Assembly: GCA_004431415.1 (NCBI GenBank)
Contig: QPMI01000428.1
Span: 248,001-312,000, forward strand
DNA: 64,000 nt
Origin: Cyanophora paradoxa
Lineage: Eukaryota; Glaucocystophyceae; Cyanophorales; Cyanophoraceae
Reading direction: 5' to 3'
The notes beneath the pieces were generated by a model that worked only from the letters and a program-made list of their open reading frames with translations, ran no database searches and had not been told where the DNA came from. Below, one piece after another: positions 54,430 through 64,000 of this stretch (the first letter of the stretch is position 1; each line of letters starts with the position of its first letter). The translations under genes were made by a program, and so were the position numbers.

Positions 54430-54960
54430 CCTGCCAGACTCTGAGAGACCTACCGGTAGGCCTGCCGCAGTGCAGCCGCTGAACTTCGGAAAGGAACTTC
54501 GGAACGTCGGACGGTCCGACGGTCCTGTAGCCTGTAGGGTACTACGGTAGGCCGGGCTGTACCAGGCTGTACGGGAGGAACGGGACTCCGGGCTGTACGG
54601 GAGTAACGGGACTCCGGGAGTCCGGGACACGCCGCCACACGCGGCGCTGTCCTGTCACCGACGACTCACCGTGCACAGATCTAGAGTCTAGACTCACAGT
54701 GTCCTGAGTGACTGAGTCCTCAGGGGCCAGGGCCTGACCGCGTACGGGAGGAACGGGACTCCGGGCTGTACGGGAGTAACCGTGAACGGGACTCCGGGAG
54801 GACCGGGACACGCCGCCAGTGGCCCGCCACACGCGGCGCTGTCCTCAGGGCCTGTCACAGACTCACAGTGTCCTGAGTGACTAGTCCTCAGGGGCCAGGG
54901 GCCACGGGCCAGGGCCCAGCCCTGGCAGGGCCTGACCGTCGGACCGACTCGGACGGTACC
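54430..54960. repeat. Imperfect tandem duplication of CGGGACTCCGGG-type units
   Basis: Blocks at about 54560-54710 and 54740-54890 share GTACGGGAGGAACGGGACTC, GGGCTGTACGGGAGTAAC, GGGACACGCCGCCA, CACACGCGGCGCTGTCCT and CACAGTGTCCTGAGTGACT. Lies just upstream of the TIR-WD40 gene start and overlaps no supported exon. Confidence 0.7.
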
Positions 54961-55029
54961 GTGTAACAGGAAAATACCAGATCGGAAATTAGTGGATCGT
55001 AAAATTTGGCCGTCCCAACGGTCCCATAG

Positions 55030-55205
55030 GCGAAATACTGGAGCCCGAAATTAGTGGACCAAAAACTGTTCAGGCTTGTATGGGGCGGTAATTTTGGGGG
55101 GTACTGTACGGGGCAGCTGAGCAGCAGAGAAATACTGCAGCCGGAAATTAGTGGACTGAGTCAAGTTTTCGGTCCACTAATTTCCGGCTCCACTAATTTT
55201 CAGCG
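55030..55205. repeat. Interspersed AAATTAGTGGA repeats with an 18-base perfect inverted repeat
   Basis: GAAATTAGTGGA occurs at about 54985, 55046 and 55144 and twice in reverse complement at about 55173-55200. Arms 55139-55156 and 55172-55189 pair perfectly around a 15-base loop. May be a small transposable element end or a termination hairpin. Confidence 0.75.
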
Positions 55206-57251
55206 TCCAGTATTTCCCTGTTACACCGTTTTTTCACAGCACCGTATACGTACTGTGGTCCGTACGGCGTACGGTACAGGTCCGACAATTGCAACTTGCA
55301 ATTGCCGGGTTCGCATACGATACAGCGGGAGGGCGACCTGGAGGTAGGGTGGGTACAGAAAACTTGGAAGGAAAGAGGCAACCTCAATAGAACAGGGCGA
55401 ACGAAGGTACCGGGCGTTAATTCTGAATTACCTAACTAGGAGTTGTTAAAAAGATCCGTAAAAATTGCGTCCAGTTTTAAAAAAGCGCTAGCATATAGTA
55501 CTACGGTAGCGGGGGATTCCGGTACCCCAGAAAATTGCGCGAAGGCCCGCGAGCGAGTAAGCCGGCGCAGTGGGGCTTCCCAAACGCGGGTGCCTGTTAG
55601 CACTGCACGTGGCCGGTCCCAAAACTCGCGGCGCCGACGCCCTACGACCAGCACGGCCCGAACGCGCAAAGTAGGTCAGCCGGGCGGGCAACGGCAGCCG
55701 CAGCGACACCACAGACACCTAGAAGAGCAGCTGCGCCCCTGTTGGCGCCGCGACTCGCGCCAGCTCCCGCGGTAACGTGTTTAAACGGGCCGATCCCCGC
55801 CGCCTTCTCCTGCCGCTCCGAGCGCGCCCGAGAGACGCCACACAACATCTAGAGCCAACATACGCTCATTTAAGCTCCCGTCCTCGCTCCGCCCGCCTTC
55901 CCGCCAACGCCTGCCACCCGCGCATGCGCGGCTCGCCTGAGCTCACGTCTTCAGCGCACGACGCACAACTCGACTCGACTCCGGCAGTCGGACGCGCGGC
56001 TCCGCCAGGGGTCCATTAGTGAATTCGCACACACCGAGACAATACGGCTAATGATAGAACTGAGGAGTCCGTAAAGTGTCAAGTCGAAAGATGAGCCTAC
56101 TGGTTACGCCGGGTAGGGAACCTATCAGCCATCGGACAGGGTGGAGCTAGTCAAGGAGACGTAAACTAAAGCAAAGCTAACCCAGAGCAGAGAGCTACTA
56201 CCTATACATCTAGCCTAGCTTAGGACTAGGCTACCGAGAGGACTACCCAGGGTCTACGAGAGGGAGGTAAATTAAAACACTACTACTGCTAGTGCTGCCT
56301 GCCTAGGGACCGTCGGGACGTCCGGAGCTCGCGGGCTGTTCTACTGTACGGTAGGAAAGCCAGGACGGACCCGCGGTCTAATCTGCCTACTCTCGACGCG
56401 GCCGCGACTACAGCTAGCGCGGCGGGCTCCGCGTCGAGGGGCCGCTCGCCCGAAGCGCGGGTGGAAGCACGTCGGCGTAGAGGGCCGAGGGAATGAGGCG
56501 AGGGGGACGTTGCGGGGAAGAAGTGGGGCGGGACGGAGAAGGTCGGCGCCGGCCGTGGCGGGAGGGGAGGGTCGGATTTCTCGGTCAGCAGGGCTTCCAG
56601 CCTCGAACCAGCCGCCGCACCCCCGCCGCGGGCAATTGCGAGCCCCCTCCGCGGCGGTCCTTCAACCCACGGTCCTGGCACGATGGCCGGGTATCTGGTG
56701 GGTGCAACGACCAGCCGAAGCCTTCCGCCAAGCCTTCCGATCCATCGTTCCCTCCCTGTCGAGGCGCGAGGAGCGCGGGCGAGGTCGTGAATGGGAGGCA
56801 GGGCCAAGAGAGCGAGCGGGAGGGCAGAGCGGGAGAGGAGGCAAGGCAGGCGCTCGCTTGGGCGGGGCCCAGCGAGTCGGTCGGGGCGGCTATATCTAGT
56901 GTGTGCGAGGCTAAGAGTAGATCAGGTAAGTTTCTCGAGGACTAGGTATGGTGAAGTAGTAGGTAGGTGGTGTCGAGAGTCTCCTCCCGACGTAGCCCCC
57001 CCCCCCCCCCCCCCCCTTTCGCGCGGCTCGGGGTACCGTTTAGAGCGGGCTAGGATGTGACTCCCAAGGGCGTACCTTGACGCAATCGTAGAGCTCTTGG
57101 GCGCGGAGCGCCGCCTTCCGCGCGGCTCCGCCAACGCACCCGGCTCCGCTGCCGCCGATCATGCGGGACCCTCCCCGCGCCCGTCGCTCACGCCCTCCGC
57201 CCGCGCCCCCCCTCCACGAACTCTGACGCCGGCCCCGTACTGCCACAGAGC
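55206..57251. other. Repeat-flanked GC-rich stretch without a supported gene
   Basis: Open frames exist on both strands but none shows a domain, signal peptide or plausible intron structure. A C run lies near 57000. TACTACGGTAGC at about 55499 recurs at 59142, with a close relative at 54541. Confidence 0.4.
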
Positions 57252-57809
57252 ATGCCGGCGCCAGCGGCCCGTGCGCGAGGCCGCCCGCGCCAGCACGACA
57301 CTCAAGAACCACGGGGCCGCATCCCCCCGCTCACTTGGCTCTCCGTGACGCGTGCGCGACGCTCGCAGGCCTCTGGCGGGACGCGGAGCAAGCGCCCCAA
57401 GACGCGGCGGTGCGCCCCGCTCCCCCGCCCCGCTGCGACGCCGCCTCTGCTGGCGCCGCTGGCGCCGGCATGCAAGCCGACGACCCCCACGCATACCCGG
57501 GCGCATGAGCACTCAAACGCTCGCCCAGCTACCACCGCGGGGTCTGAGCCAGACGGCGCTCGCCTGCCTCAGGGCCCGGCCTCGCCGGGACCCGCCCTCG
57601 TGGGGTCCGAGCCGGATGACGCTCGCCCACTATCGGACCCGGAATCCCCGGGCTCCGTCGAAGTCTTCCCAGTCGTCCCCGGCGGTCGCTGCCAGGCCCC
57701 GCGCCGCCCGCCCCTCAGGCCCGCCGGTCCCGAGTCCCTCTCCCACGAGACGACTGGTCCCCTTGACACCCCCCCCGATGCAAGCCTCCTATACGGTCGG
57801 CGAGCTTGA
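57252..57809 (+). CDS. Possible low-complexity open reading frame, 185 codons
   Basis: An ATG-initiated frame with basic N-terminal half and acidic, proline-rich C-terminal half. It contains an internal repeat, GSEPDGARLPQGPASPG then GSEPDDARPLSDPESPG. In GC-rich DNA long frames arise by chance and the opposite strand is also open, so coding status is doubtful. If real, the repeat and charge layout would fit a disordered or gag-like protein. Confidence 0.25.
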   Translation: MPAPAARARGRPRQHDTQEPRGRIPPLTWLSVTRARRSQASGGTRSKRPKTRRCAPLPRPAATPPLLAPLAPACKPTTPTHTRAHEHSNARPATTAGSEPDGARLPQGPASPGPALVGSEPDDARPLSDPESPGSVEVFPVVPGGRCQAPRRPPLRPAGPESLSHETTGPLDTPPDASLLYGRRA

Positions 57810-58107
57810 GGGGCGCCTGCGATATCGATATACACACGAATAAGTCGGCCCCCGCTTGCTCTGGGACGCCCTTGGCCCCCTAGGGGAGCAATTCGAAAGC
57901 TTTTAACTGCACGAGGGAGCTGGGCACCCTCCTCGCGCTCGAGCTCGAACTTACATGCCAGTGCACAGGCCTGAAGCAGCCATTATGCAAATTTCTAAAC
58001 AAGGGAACCAGGACAGCCGGCCCATATATATATACTCCATGCGCGCAAGCGCATCGCTAGGCCCTTGCAATTGAGCTCATGATCATATGCATATGCATAT
58101 GTAGAAG

Positions 58108-58527
58108 CTGTATACCAACGAGGAGGCCGCCAAGCTTAAGATCGCAGCCGCAGCCAAGCTAAATTAAGTCCCGCAGCCAAGCTAAATTAAGTCCCGCCAG
58201 CGCGCGGCCGAGCGCCTCGGGCCCGACGCGCGCAAGAAGAACAAGGGTGGCGCCGCCGCCCCCGCCGCCCCGGCTGCCCCGCGCCCCACCCCGCCGCCGC
58301 CGCTGCCGCGGCAGCCGCCGCCGCCGCCCCCGCGCCGATCGCCGCCCCGCGCCCGCCCGGGCCCGGCCCCCGCCTCCGGCCCCGCCCCGGCCAACATCAC
58401 GCTCGCCAACTACCAGGCCACCCAGAAGCTCCTCACCGAGCTCACGGCGGCCATCGGCGGCCCCGCCGCTGTAGAGGCCTACCTCGCCGGCCGCCGCGCC
58501 GCGGCGGCGGACAACGCAGTGGCGTAG
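58108..58527 (+). CDS. Short alanine/proline-rich protein, probably two exons, partial
   Basis: A first block reads KLYTNEEAAKLKIAAAAK (58108-58161). After a spacer containing the 23-base direct duplication AGCCAAGCTAAATTAAGTCC(CGC), a CAG at about 58200 precedes RAAERLGPDARKKNKGG, an Ala/Pro-rich linker, and a helical C-terminus (ANITLANYQATQKLLTELTA then EAYLAGRRAAAADNAVA) ending at TAG 58525-58527. A CTTT repeat follows. No start codon is secure and no family is recognised. It could be a remnant of a longer gene. Confidence 0.4.
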
Positions 58528-60340
58528 ACTCTCTAGGACCCTCCTAGAGCTGGGGCCCCCGGCCACCCCTTTCTTTCTTTCTTTCCTTTAGTCATTTCTT
58601 CTTATCTGAGCGGCCTCAAGGCCTTGCTCCCCTCACGGGCGAGACTCACAGCTGTCATGTAGGCTCTGTGAAGCAATGCCAGGCGCGAGCTCACGACCCC
58701 CGATCAGGCCACCCCCGCCACTCGCCCCGCACCTTAGCCCCGGCCCAGCTGGGCCCCCACCTAGCCTGTGCTCACCCCTCCCTTACGTACCTCGCCCCAT
58801 CCCGGCTCCCCGGGACACCCGCCCCGCGCCCCTCACGCCCAAAGATAGGGGGATGTGCACCCGCCCTCGGCCTGTACTACCCCCCACCCCACCCCACCCC
58901 CCCACCCCCCCTACCGACTACGCACCGCCGACACGAGCCCAAGAAGGACACCCCGCCCAAGCTCTCCCCCAGGGCCACACTGAACGCTTAGAGTTAGCGT
59001 CGAAGCGCCTATCCCTGTGTGCCGGCCACAGGTTATGAGCTGACCCAGAGTTCGGCCTAGTCCGAACCGGTAGTGCGTACGTTGAAGTCCGTGGTCTGAG
59101 AATAAAACAAACGCCCAAGAATTGGGCTATCCTGAAAAAAAGTACTACGGTAGCGCTGCCAACGCAGCACTAGCACTAGCGCTGGGCTAGCTATGAGGCG
59201 TCTCATTTACCTACGGCTGTACCGTAGCTAGCCAAAAAAACTCGCGGACGCAGCTAAAAAACCCGACGCACTCATAAACTGGCGTCGCTAGAAACCTCTG
59301 TGGCCTTCGCTGGCAGGAAAAATGTAAGAATGATTGCTGTCAATTGGAGTCCAGCTAACGGGTCAGGGGGTCGAGCTAGCGCTTGGCTAACGGTTCGCGA
59401 GTCAATCGCACAGACGAGTTTTCGTCTGCGAACGAAGGAAGGGTACAGGTAACTTTACCCCCCCACGAACGACGGGAGGGTACCAATCCTCCTGCGGCCT
59501 GAACGTAGCTGCCGCGCGCCAGCAGGCCGCCAACAGGCGGCTGCAGTTCTTCTAGTGCCACGGTGCACGCCTGCGGCCCGAATGTGGTCTGTCAGCTCGC
59601 CGTCGTCGGCCAGCAACGGCTACTACGCCAACGACTCCCCGGAGTTCGCGGGTCCGCAAGATTCAGCGTCGGTTCCTTTCAGAGAGCTCAGTAGAAGGTT
59701 GCCGAACCTCAGCCACAGCCCGGGCGGATGCCGTACGAGCATGCAGATGCCCCGATGCGACGGCACTTTCAGGCCAGAACGGTGCTTTCGTGCTGGTACA
59801 CGTGCTGCAGGTGCTCTCGTGCTGGCAGACTGCCTGCTCACCGCCCGCCGCCTCATCCGCTCGATGTTGACCTCATTCGTCTGGCTCGCCGTCGCAGTCC
59901 GAGGTCTGGCGAAGTGCAGAATGGATCGAACGTTGCTTTTAGCTAGCTATGCGTGTGCTGGTGACCCCGCTGGACCCTGAACAACCGGTGCCCGCCACAC
60001 CGGCCCGTGCGCTCGGCCCTCGCGAGCCTCAAACAGCGGCACGGCGGCACCTGTCCCGCAATGCGTGCGCGTCCCTTCCATGCCCCATCGCTCTCAGAGT
60101 CTGCCTCCTTGCGCTGCCCCGGCGCACCGCCTCGCTGACGGCCTTGCACAGCCCGTGGCTGTCCTCGCCTGGCGCTTGCAAGGCGAGCCTGAAGCTGCGG
60201 CCGCCGGGCGCGGCGGAGCTTCTGCGTATACCGCGGTGCGTGTACGCCCCTTTGCCGCACGCAGGCCACGCCGGCGGCGCTCTGCGGCGCCGACGCCAGG
60301 CCCCCCCTCGCCGCCCGCCCCCGGGCCCCGCCCCGGCCTT
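58528..60340. other. Repeat-rich intergenic region
   Basis: Includes a small hairpin with A-run at 59113-59139 (GCCCA/TGGGC arms then AAAAAAA), a CTACGG...CCGTAG hairpin at about 59211-59227, and duplicated GTGCTTTCGTGCTGG-like words near 59800. No exon supported. Confidence 0.4.
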
Positions 60341-61380
60341 GTGTCGCTGACTTCTCTGCGCAGCGTCGCGAGCTCTCTGCGGGTCCCCGTGAGCGGAGCG
60401 CCCCGCGCAAGCTCCTCCCGCCCCGCCTCGGCCTCGCGCGGTGCACGCCCCGCCTCGAAGCCCGCCCCCCGGGCCCCGCCCCGGCCTCGTGTCGCTGACT
60501 TCTCTGCGCAGCGTCGCGGGCTCTCTGCGGGTCCCCTTGCGCCGAACGCCCCGCCCAAGCTCCTCCCGCCCCGCCTCGGCCTCGCGCAGTGCGCGCCCCG
60601 CCTTGGATCCCGCCCCCGGGCCCCGCCCCGGCCTCGTGTCGCTGACTTCTCTGCGCAGCGTCGCGGGCTCTCTGCGGGTCCCCTTGCGCCGAACGCCCCG
60701 CCCAAGCTCCTCCACCCCGCCTCGGCCTCGCGCGGTGCGCGCCCCGCCTCGAAGCCCGCCCCCCGGGCCCCGCCCCGGCCTTGTGTCGCTGACTTCTCTG
60801 CGCAGCGTCGCGAGCTCTCTGCGGGTCCCCGTGAGCGGAGCGCCCCGCGCAAGCTCCTCCCGCCCCGCCTCGGCCTCGCGCGGTGCACGCCCCGCCTCGA
60901 AGCCCGCCCCCCGGGCCCCGCCCCGGCCTTGTGTCGCTGACTTCTCTGCGCAGCGTCGCGGGCTCTCTGCGGGTCCCCTTGCGCCGAACGCCCCGCCCAA
61001 GCTCCTCCCGCCCCGCCTCGGCCTCGCGCAGTGCGCGCCCCGCCTTGGATCCCGCCCCCGGGCCCCGCCCCGGCCTCGTGTCGCTGAGTTCTCTGCGCAG
61101 CGTCGCGCGCGGGCTCTCTGCGGGTCCCTTGCGCCGAACGCCCCGCCCAAGCTCCTCCACCCCGCCTCGGCCTCGCGCGGTGCGCGCCCCGTCTCGAAGC
61201 CCGCCCCCCGGGCCCCGCCCCGGCCTCGTGTCGCTGACTTCTCTGCGCAGCGTCGCGGGCTCTCTGCGGGTCCCCTTGCGCCGAACGCCCCGCCCAAGCT
61301 CCTCCACCCGCCTCGGCCTCGCGCGGTGCGCGCCCCGTCTCGATCACGATCGCCGCCCGCCCCGGCCTTGTGTCGCTGAC
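60341..61380. repeat. Satellite array of about 147-base units with three-monomer higher-order structure
   Basis: GTGTCGCTGA recurs at 60341, 60489, 60636, 60783, 60931, 61078, 61228 and 61370, giving spacings 148, 147, 147, 148, 147, 150 and 142. Monomers fall into three variants: A has GTGAGCGGAGCG and GTGCACGCC, B has TTGCGCCGAACG and CTTGGATCC, C has CTCCACCCCGCC and CTCGAAGCC. The order is A-B-C-A-B-C-C, so the higher-order unit is about 442 bases. Each unit carries CTGACTTCTCTGCGCAG, which looks like a branch point and splice acceptor. All six frames are partly open only because of composition. Confidence 0.9.
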
Positions 61381-61420
61381 TTCTAGACCTCAACGAAGCG
61401 CCGGTCAGTCCTCCTTGCGA

Positions 61421-61473
61421 CGCCGCCGTGCACGTGCCCGGCGTGGCGGCTTGGCGCCACGTGCACGGCGGCG
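61421..61473. repeat. Perfect 16-base inverted repeat at the satellite edge
   Basis: CGCCGCCGTGCACGTG at 61421-61436 and its reverse complement at 61458-61473 enclose a 21-base loop. It lies 40 bases past the last satellite monomer. Confidence 0.85.
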
Positions 61474-63060
61474 AAGGCGCTTTAGTTATCCTTCCATGTA
61501 TATGTACAACATACAAAATAAAGAGCCCGAACGCCCCAGCGAGCGCCTCCGCGAGCGAGGGAACACGCCATTTGCATGATCATGATCATGAACCGAGATG
61601 GGAGTGAGAGAATGGAGCGCCCGGCCCGTTCGTGTTAGCTGTGTTAACCTGTTCTTGTACCGAAAGTTAGGTGCGTGCTCGCCGCGGCGCGGGCCGTCGA
61701 GACTAACCGGTACCTGAGCTTGCAACGCGCACCCGAGGCGACGCGTACGGCGCACCCGGTGCGACGGCGCACCGCGAGCGTACGAGAGAGGCCCGCGCAC
61801 CGCGCGAGATCTATAGCTAGATCTAGAGAGGCTCGCGCACCACGAGCTCCGAGCGTACGAGATCTAGATAGTCTCGCGCGGCCGCGGGGCGCGCAATGGC
61901 TCGATAAGCCGGCAGAGCTTTGAGCTGACGCACGCTGTAGCCGCAGCCGAAGTCGTCAATACGCCGCCTCTCATGATCAGCTGCGAGCTGCGAGCGACCG
62001 CGAGCGAACGCCGACGCGCGAGCTGCGAGCGACCGCGAGCGACCGCGAGCAATCGCTGTGGTGCAGGGTCGGTCACATAGAGCTGAGCAGCAGCATAACA
62101 GCCCCTGAGGGAGCCGGCTTTGAGAGTCGTTGAATAGTGGGGGGGTACTTGTCGTCACATCAAATGTGTACCCCGTTCGCGAGCGCTTCGCGGGCACAGC
62201 GCGAAGCCACCGCCGTGGAGCACCAGCGACAGCGACCAGAGCAGATGAACAGCAGTCCGCGACCGACTGGAGCAGCGACCGAAGCGACCGACGTACCGCG
62301 GAAGCGTTGGCGGTCCGTTGCACCATCAAGGCTGGCGTCGCCCTCGAGCTCGCATCTCCTGAACACCCGAATGCGCAGGCACCGATGCGCCGCGGGCCGA
62401 TGCGCCGCCCTCATGTCCTGCGAGCCAGGACTGGTGCCGCGAGCCAGTTACCGTGAGCCAGAGAGATAGAACGCTCGTAGTGGCTCTCCTGCTTCGGAGA
62501 ACCACCCGCCGCCAAGTATTCCGGAGCACGCTTGATTGACCCGCGGCATCGGCCATAGCTCCTCTCACACGTGCCGCAGTGTGCTCGGATGCTTTGTGAC
62601 CCTATTCTGCTGCTTAATTTTGCACAGATGCCGCCGAAGCATGTCCGTCCTCTGTCGTTTCCCAAGGGTGCGCGAACGCTGATCTGATTGTATCACTAGC
62701 GTGAACTAGCGGGGCGGCTAGCCCCCCAAATTAGGGTGGACGCGACCACCAAATTAAGCTCCCCCGCTAGATCGCCCGGGTCGCCGGGCCGGGGCCCATC
62801 GCCCAGGGCGCGCACAGACTCCGCGCATGTTCCTACGCCTTTATATACATGCATATAAGATAGAGCACCCCTGTGAAACTTCAGAATCCGGGTTCTCAAC
62901 ACTCGGCGGGCCTTAGATCGAATTTGCCTCGGGCGGAATAGATCCGGGATCGCCGAAATTGCTGAGTTGCGAACGGTTTAGCTGGACTTAACAATAGGTA
63001 GCTAGCGACTCCGTGACGGGTCGGAGTTTCCTAGCTATAGTAGCTGGGTAAATGAGAAGG
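61474..63060. other. Repeat-rich intergenic region
   Basis: Contains GAGCTGCGAGCGACCGCGAGCGA-type short tandem repeats at about 61983-62055 and repeated AGATCTAG/CGTACGAGA words at 61808-61870. Open frames here are compositional; no exon supported. Confidence 0.4.
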
Positions 63061-63109
63061 TCCTATTTTCCATACATAAATCATTGAAATCCAACGACTA
63101 ACCGCAGGA

Positions 63110-63966
63110 CTTGCGCGCAGGCTCGCGGCGGCCACTGCAGCTGCAGTTCCAGTTCCGCAGCGCCCGTCCCCCCGCGCCCCTTGTCCCCGTGCGCGCGCTC
63201 CACGCCCGCACGCCGTCCCCCGATGCGTGCGCTCCCCGCGCCCTGCTCCCTCCGCGGCCCCCCGCGCCCCGGCTCTGATGCCCCCCGCGGGCCCCACCGG
63301 TTCGCCGCGCCCCTTGCCCATCCTCAAGCCCCCCCGCCGCGCTCCTCGCCTTCCCCCCCCCCCCCCCCCCCCCCTCTTCCTTCCCCACCAACCCCGCCGC
63401 ATCCCCGCCCCCGTTACCTAGTCGAATAATCCTGATTGATCCTGCACCCCGCAGCAGGCCTCGCGGGCGGAATACCGGCGCCGAGCGGCGCCGACGCCCA
63501 GCGCCGACGCCCCTGGGGCGCCCGATTATTTCGTGCTCGGCGGCACTGCGGGACGCGGCGCGGCTCGCCGTCGAGGCCGCCCTGGACGTCCGCGGCATCG
63601 CCTTCGAGCGCGCCGGCGTCGCCCTCCGCCCCCACAACGGCTTCGGTCCGCCCCGCCCCGCCCGCCCGCCCCGCCCCGCCCTGCCCGGCCCCCCTCGCCT
63701 CGCCCCCCGCCCCGCCCTCCCCGTCCAGCCCGGCCCGCTCCGGCCCGCCCCGCTCCGGCCCGCCCCGCCGCCCCGCCCCGCCGCCCCTGCCTGCCCCGCC
63801 CCGCCCCGCCCCTGCCTGCCCGCCCGGCCCGCCCGCCGGCGCTGACGCGGGCGCAGGGGCCGGCGAGCTGCAGACGTACCTCGTGCGGGCGGGCGAGCGG
63901 GCGGGCCAGCTGCTCTTCGCCGGCGATCTCGTCGCCCAGGCGCGCCACCCGTCAGATCTGATCTGA
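63110..63966 (+). CDS. 3' end of an unassigned gene, two or three exons
   Basis: An exon after an ACCCCGCAG acceptor (63455) reads, in its well-coding part, AALRDAARLAVEAALDVRGI then AFERAGVALRPHNGF, ending at a GTCCGC donor near 63645. The roughly 210-base intron is almost entirely CCCCGCCC units. A phase-1 acceptor (GGGCGCAG, 63855) joins to GAGELQTYLVRAGERAGQLL and FAGDLVAQARHPSDLI, stop at 63964-63966. A further upstream exon may begin after ACCGCAG at 63109. The 5' end is not identified. The fold looks alpha/beta but no family is recognised. Confidence 0.45.
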
Positions 63967-64000
63967 GCTGATCCGATCTGAGCTTCTGAGCTGAGCTGGG

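Noticed and set aside
54430-57000. Possible LTR retrotransposon between the TIR gene and 57 kb
   Set aside because: Direct repeats are short and imperfect, and no protease, reverse transcriptase or integrase motif appears in any frame.
59943-61516. Very long open frames (over 400 codons) on both strands across the satellite
   Set aside because: Several overlapping frames are open at once because the 147-base monomers lack stops; monomers of 148 and 150 bases shift the frame; the peptides are low-complexity A/G/P/R.
1-64000. CRISPR arrays, prokaryotic operons, rRNA genes, integrases
   Set aside because: No regularly spaced direct repeats with unique spacers, no Shine-Dalgarno-led gene strings, no rRNA-like segments and no recombinase motifs were seen.

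Overview
The window is nuclear DNA of a eukaryote, most likely a unicellular flagellated protist or microalga. The genes are cut by many short GT-AG introns (55 to about 200 bases, some apparently GC-AG) and sit on both strands. There is a katanin-interacting-protein (KATNIP) homologue, expected only in organisms with cilia, plus F-box and RING ubiquitin-ligase genes and GPI-type and KRE9/KNH-type secreted proteins. I cannot name the species; haptophyte or stramenopile algae are guesses. Exon boundaries were traced by hand from reading frame, splice dinucleotides and phase, so outer limits are firmer than every internal junction.

The window has two base-composition regimes. About 1-18.2 kb and 38-54.4 kb are mixed-composition DNA full of short palindromes (GATC, CATG, CTAG and TATA strings). 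About 18.3-37.4 kb and 55.4-64 kb are GC-rich, with C or G homopolymers up to 32 bases and introns that often start GTACCC.

Layout: a cysteine-rich multi-span membrane protein (25-1103, +); unassigned minus-strand genes with acidic, zinc-binding-like and Q/Y/P-rich parts (2112-9137); an F-box/LRR gene (10008-12943, -) holding a retrotransposon-like 3' end in an intron; a coiled-coil RING-H2 ligase (13462-15712, -); a TPR-like helical gene (15912-17330, -); a small GPI-anchor-type secreted protein (18386-19365, +); KATNIP (19613-24355, -) head to head with a coiled-coil gene (24548-26734, +); a KRE9/KNH-like secreted protein (about 27590-30235, -) head to head with a large C-terminal RING ligase (30544-37378, +); a duplicated 3' element; a short minus gene; a second F-box/LRR gene (39247-41359, +).

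The most notable gene fills 41644-54345 on the minus strand. By my trace it encodes two or three TIR domains, a helical linker, one transmembrane helix, a KKQEAEA-repeat coiled coil and a WD40-like propeller carrying the bookend motifs of bacterial STAND-WD40 proteins, but no visible NTPase. It looks like a membrane-anchored TIR immune or cell-death receptor whose closest architectural relatives are bacterial. The last 10 kb are repeat-rich: inverted repeats, a roughly 147-base satellite with three-monomer higher-order structure (60341-61380), and a few short partial genes.

Four ubiquitin-ligase-type genes (two F-box, two RING) and two secretory-pathway genes lie in the window, but nothing suggests an operon. 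The functional links are the two divergent gene pairs (24.4 kb and 30.4 kb) and the paralogous F-box genes.
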